The notes under the pieces: model-generated
The model's input: only the letters and a program-made list of their open reading frames with translations
What the model was told of the DNA's origin: nothing
The model's database searches: none
Part shown: positions 61,504-64,000 of the stretch, piece after piece
Numbering within the stretch: the stretch's first letter is position 1
How the letters are laid out: every line of letters starts with the position of its first letter
Program-made: the position numbers and the translations under genes
DNA from: Endozoicomonas sp965199185
GTDB taxonomy: Bacteria > Pseudomonadota > Gammaproteobacteria > Pseudomonadales > Endozoicomonadaceae
Assembly: GCA_965199185.1 (NCBI GenBank)
Contig: CBDAQW010000037.1
Coordinates: 1 to 64,000 of the forward strand
Length of the DNA stretch: 64,000 nt
Reading direction: 5' to 3'

Positions 61504-63252
61504 TTAGTAAGGTCGTTTGCCATTAGTCAGAAGCGCAGTCAGGAGTCTGTAATTCGTGTTATTGAAATAAGGGCTTAAATGAAAATCATTAAGACTCTGA
61601 TAACGACGCAATATGCTGTTATCTCTGTGTTCTCGTTCTTGAACGGCCTTGATAAAAGCTGCCTTGATATAGTTTTTCTGGGTTAGCACATCTTCAGAGT
61701 ATGGGGTTAACCTGGGCTCTGCCATGATAGTTTGCAGGCGTTTTTTGAGAAGCTCTTTTGAAACGTTTAAATCCTGTTCCAGATAAGGATTCAAAGGGCT
61801 GTCTGCTAAATTGTAGATCGTTACTCTCGACCAATCATTAGGCCTGTTTCTATCGAGCAATGCCAAAAAACGGCCTTGTTCTGGCTCAATAACCATATCA
61901 ATAACAGGGTCACGTCTTGATATCTGCCTGCTGCCACTGAAAGCGTCAGGGCTGTTTTTCAAGTCCCAGAATACCAGATCGTAAGTCTCCTTATCTCTTC
62001 TGAATAACAGGGCAGCTTTGTTACCTTTATCATAAAATGCTGCTTTCTCTATATTCCGGTCTTCTGCGACAGAGCCCAGATGTTCAGGTGCATGATCTTG
62101 CGTTTGCCTGTCCGACTGACATTCAGGTATCAGCTGAAACGCATGGATAGTTTTCCCTAAAACTGTTTCTGTTTGCAATATAGAGGGTCGACAACCTGGC
62201 TGAAGCTTATGGAACCTTAGGTTATGGCTGTTTGAGTGAGTGTAGAGGTCACTTGACTCCAAAGAAGCTTCAGGTAGACCGCTGTCGCTTAGTTTTCTGA
62301 CGGAAATGTCTCGCTTTCCTGTTGAGTGAAGCAGATCGAAGGCAACATATTTCTTGGATAGAGGCATTATAAGCCCTTTGATTTGCCCGTTTAATGGAAT
62401 GACCTGTTCATTGGCGACCAGTGTGTTACCGGATTGATGATACACCCGAACCCCTCGGTCTAATTGCTCAATAGCTTCAGCTCCTGAGACGAACACCAGT
62501 CTCCGGGATGAATCCACAAGCTCGCCAGCCGCCGCCTGCCACTCCCCACCATTGGCTGAAGAAATTGCCTCCAAACCTGACCCAGAGCCTTCATAATCAA
62601 CAGCTTGAATCGTGTCAGATACCGTCTGATTAGTAGTTAACACCCAATCATCAAGACGATTTAGCGAATACGATGTTTTCTGAATTTCCCATGTTTTAAA
62701 GTGATGCGAGCCAGTTGCTATATTCGCTATATTTGCAAGAAGTAGAGATTTCTGGGGGTTAAAATCAATGCTGGTAATTTCATATTGACCGGAAGGCAAA
62801 AGCGCTGGAATCTCCAGAATAATGCTTAGGGCTAAAGCACCATTTTCGGATTCACTCAAATCACAAAACTTAATCCGATCTTCTGATGCAACAATGAGCA
62901 GCCAGCCTTTTTCAGCAAGGCCTGAAAATTGCCAGAGTTCTGAGCCTTCTTTTGCAGCATAGGGGATCAATTTGTAATCTTTTAACCACATATCCAGATC
63001 TGAGGATGAATGATGGGTGGACCAGTTTAATGACTTGTAGTTAATTGGATACCGTATGTGCACTTTCCCATCCACGGACAGGGTCACAAAATGACCGGAT
63101 AAAAACGCTATCATGAATATCGGATCACTCATAGCATGGTAACTATGAACAGTAATAGATTCACTCCTGCTGGGAACTGGCGTGGCCTTTGAATAAAAGG
63201 CCATCATAAGCAGAAGAGTTGTGATGACTGAGAATACCCGGTAATTCATCAT
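61504..63252 (-). CDS. Secreted protein, probable beta-propeller-like, unknown function
   Basis: A 582-residue protein with a signal peptide (about 1-23, VFSVITTLLLMMAFYSKA). The body is rich in beta-strand-like segments with repeated W-Q-F/ F-W-D-L patterns (ELWQFSGLAEKGWLLIVAS, YDLVFWDLKN, VTIYNLADS), suggesting a degenerate WD40-type propeller. The C-terminal 90 residues are helical. Its start overlaps the stop of the gene upstream (ATGATGA), and the two probably form one operon. No known family is recognised. Confidence 0.65.
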   Translation of the reverse strand: MMNYRVFSVITTLLLMMAFYSKATPVPSRSESITVHSYHAMSDPIFMIAFLSGHFVTLSVDGKVHIRYPINYKSLNWSTHHSSSDLDMWLKDYKLIPYAAKEGSELWQFSGLAEKGWLLIVASEDRIKFCDLSESENGALALSIILEIPALLPSGQYEITSIDFNPQKSLLLANIANIATGSHHFKTWEIQKTSYSLNRLDDWVLTTNQTVSDTIQAVDYEGSGSGLEAISSANGGEWQAAAGELVDSSRRLVFVSGAEAIEQLDRGVRVYHQSGNTLVANEQVIPLNGQIKGLIMPLSKKYVAFDLLHSTGKRDISVRKLSDSGLPEASLESSDLYTHSNSHNLRFHKLQPGCRPSILQTETVLGKTIHAFQLIPECQSDRQTQDHAPEHLGSVAEDRNIEKAAFYDKGNKAALLFRRDKETYDLVFWDLKNSPDAFSGSRQISRRDPVIDMVIEPEQGRFLALLDRNRPNDWSRVTIYNLADSPLNPYLEQDLNVSKELLKKRLQTIMAEPRLTPYSEDVLTQKNYIKAAFIKAVQEREHRDNSILRRYQSLNDFHLSPYFNNTNYRLLTALLTNGKRPY

Positions 63253-64000
63253 TTTCTCTCCTGCCCGGTGTATGAGGGATTCTGAAAACTCAACTCGCTA
63301 CTGGCGTGGGCATTAATTTGGTTATAAATTATTTCATGTGTCTGGTCAGAAGCTGCTTTGATCAGTTTATTGATCGTTCTTTTGCTTTTTTTCCTCAGTT
63401 TTTTTTGTTGGCGGGCGAGGTTATCGGTCGCTTTTAACAAATATGCCGGTGCTTTTTCCGAAGTATCCGACGTAAGTTCTGTATTCTGTGACTCAGGTGT
63501 CATGAACTCTCTCTCGTGGAAAGATGACGAATCAACCAGCTGCCTGAGTGACCATAAGTAGATATGATCATTAGTAGTGACTGCTATTAGGCCACTGTCA
63601 CTGAGAGCAACGTTGTCTGCCGGTTCATCGAGCAAAGATATCCATCTGGCCTGAGCTGTTCTATTCGGCTGATGCGATTTTAACTGGTAGAAGATATCAA
63701 TACCCTGATCGTAGATAGCCAGAAACTGACTTTTGTTTCGGTCAAAGACTATGTTACGAATCGGTTGGTTGATATGAGAATAACTGGCAATGGTACGAAT
63801 GGTATTCTGATCAACGATTTCAATCACCCTGAGTTCAGAGTGTTGTTGTATAACCACAATGTTTTGGCTTGGGTGTACAGCGTGATAAAACGGCTCTTTA
63901 ATCACTGGAGTCAGAACACTTCTTCCAAAATTTGTATCAGGCGTATTGATGCGATTCAGATCCCACAAATACAACGCTCTGTCATACCCCTGTTCGGTTA
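63249..64000 (-). CDS. WD40-like protein, 5' end outside the window
   Basis: The frame is open to the window edge, and the segment DRALYLWDLNRI at the edge is a WD40 repeat end, so the gene begins beyond 64000. At least 250 residues are visible. Repeats end in LRVIEIVDQ, IDIFYQL and HIYLWSLRQ, with spacing of about 40-45, as in a beta-propeller. The C-terminal 90 residues are helical and basic (QQKKLRKKSKRTINKLIKAA). It overlaps the secreted propeller-like gene downstream. A role is not known. Confidence 0.6.
   Translation of the reverse strand, partial: TEQGYDRALYLWDLNRINTPDTNFGRSVLTPVIKEPFYHAVHPSQNIVVIQQHSELRVIEIVDQNTIRTIASYSHINQPIRNIVFDRNKSQFLAIYDQGIDIFYQLKSHQPNRTAQARWISLLDEPADNVALSDSGLIAVTTNDHIYLWSLRQLVDSSSFHEREFMTPESQNTELTSDTSEKAPAYLLKATDNLARQQKKLRKKSKRTINKLIKAASDQTHEIIYNQINAHASSELSFQNPSYTGQERK

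Overview
The window looks like chromosome of a host-associated gammaproteobacterium, most likely an Endozoicomonas-type (Oceanospirillales) species; this is an inference from gene content and order, not a database match. Housekeeping gene order is Pseudomonas-like: argH / algZ-algR / hemC-hemD-hemX-hemY; waaC-waaF / ilvE / glnE / aceE-aceF; tonB-yqgE-ruvX / pilT-pilU / yggS-proC-yggT. Into that backbone single accessory genes have been placed: a large unknown secreted protein between algR and hemC, a RING-H2 plus ankyrin-repeat protein next to waaF, and another large unknown secreted protein between ilvE and glnE. Such eukaryote-like and secreted orphan proteins fit a symbiotic or intracellular lifestyle.

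Layout. 0-6.3 kb: a small secreted protein, trmB, a DUF423 membrane protein and the haem operon hemCDXY (minus strand). 6.4-9.9 kb: a 1187-residue unknown secreted protein. 10-13.2 kb: AlgR/AlgZ-type two-component system and argH. 13.3-16.3 kb: acyl-CoA ligase, PLP decarboxylase and acyl carrier protein that match the exosortase-A-associated trio, with no exosortase in view. 16.5-18.6 kb: LPS heptosyltransferases. 18.8-28.7 kb: RING-ankyrin gene, pepD, ilvE, an 890-residue unknown, glnE. 29.2-33.6 kb: pyruvate dehydrogenase E1 and E2. 33.9-40.3 kb: tonB, yqgE, ruvX, pilU/pilT, yggS, proC, yggT. 40.4-43.7 kb: a secreted glycoside-hydrolase-like protein followed by an exact 169-bp tandem array. 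43.9-47.4 kb: outer-membrane barrel, a chain of stem-loops, a lipoprotein and PhoP/PhoQ.

48.0-51.9 kb is a Fur-box-preceded haem-type uptake operon (tonB-exbB-exbD-[deleted binding protein]-permease-ATPase). Its substrate-binding protein gene is reduced to a 40-codon fusion of the signal peptide to the last helix. 52.3-56.6 kb: anmK, an unknown secreted protein and a DASS transporter. 57.5-61.4 kb: a cobalamin module (adenosyltransferase, riboswitch, BtuF-like binding protein, BtuB receptor). The window ends in two secreted or propeller-like unknowns, the last cut by the window edge.

Repeats are a strong theme. Two 181-bp copies of a MITE-like element share 19-bp terminal inverted repeats and each is flanked by a perfect 7-bp target duplication; one copy interrupts the start of a decayed peptide deformylase gene. 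A REP-like hairpin family (GTAGGTCGG...) occurs at six places and forms the 169-bp array. A third foldback element fills the gap after anmK. The most notable candidates for new biology are the RING-H2/ankyrin protein, the stem-loop chain at 44.6-44.95 kb, the orphan exosortase-type trio, and the haem/B12 transport modules that between them have one permease and one intact binding protein.
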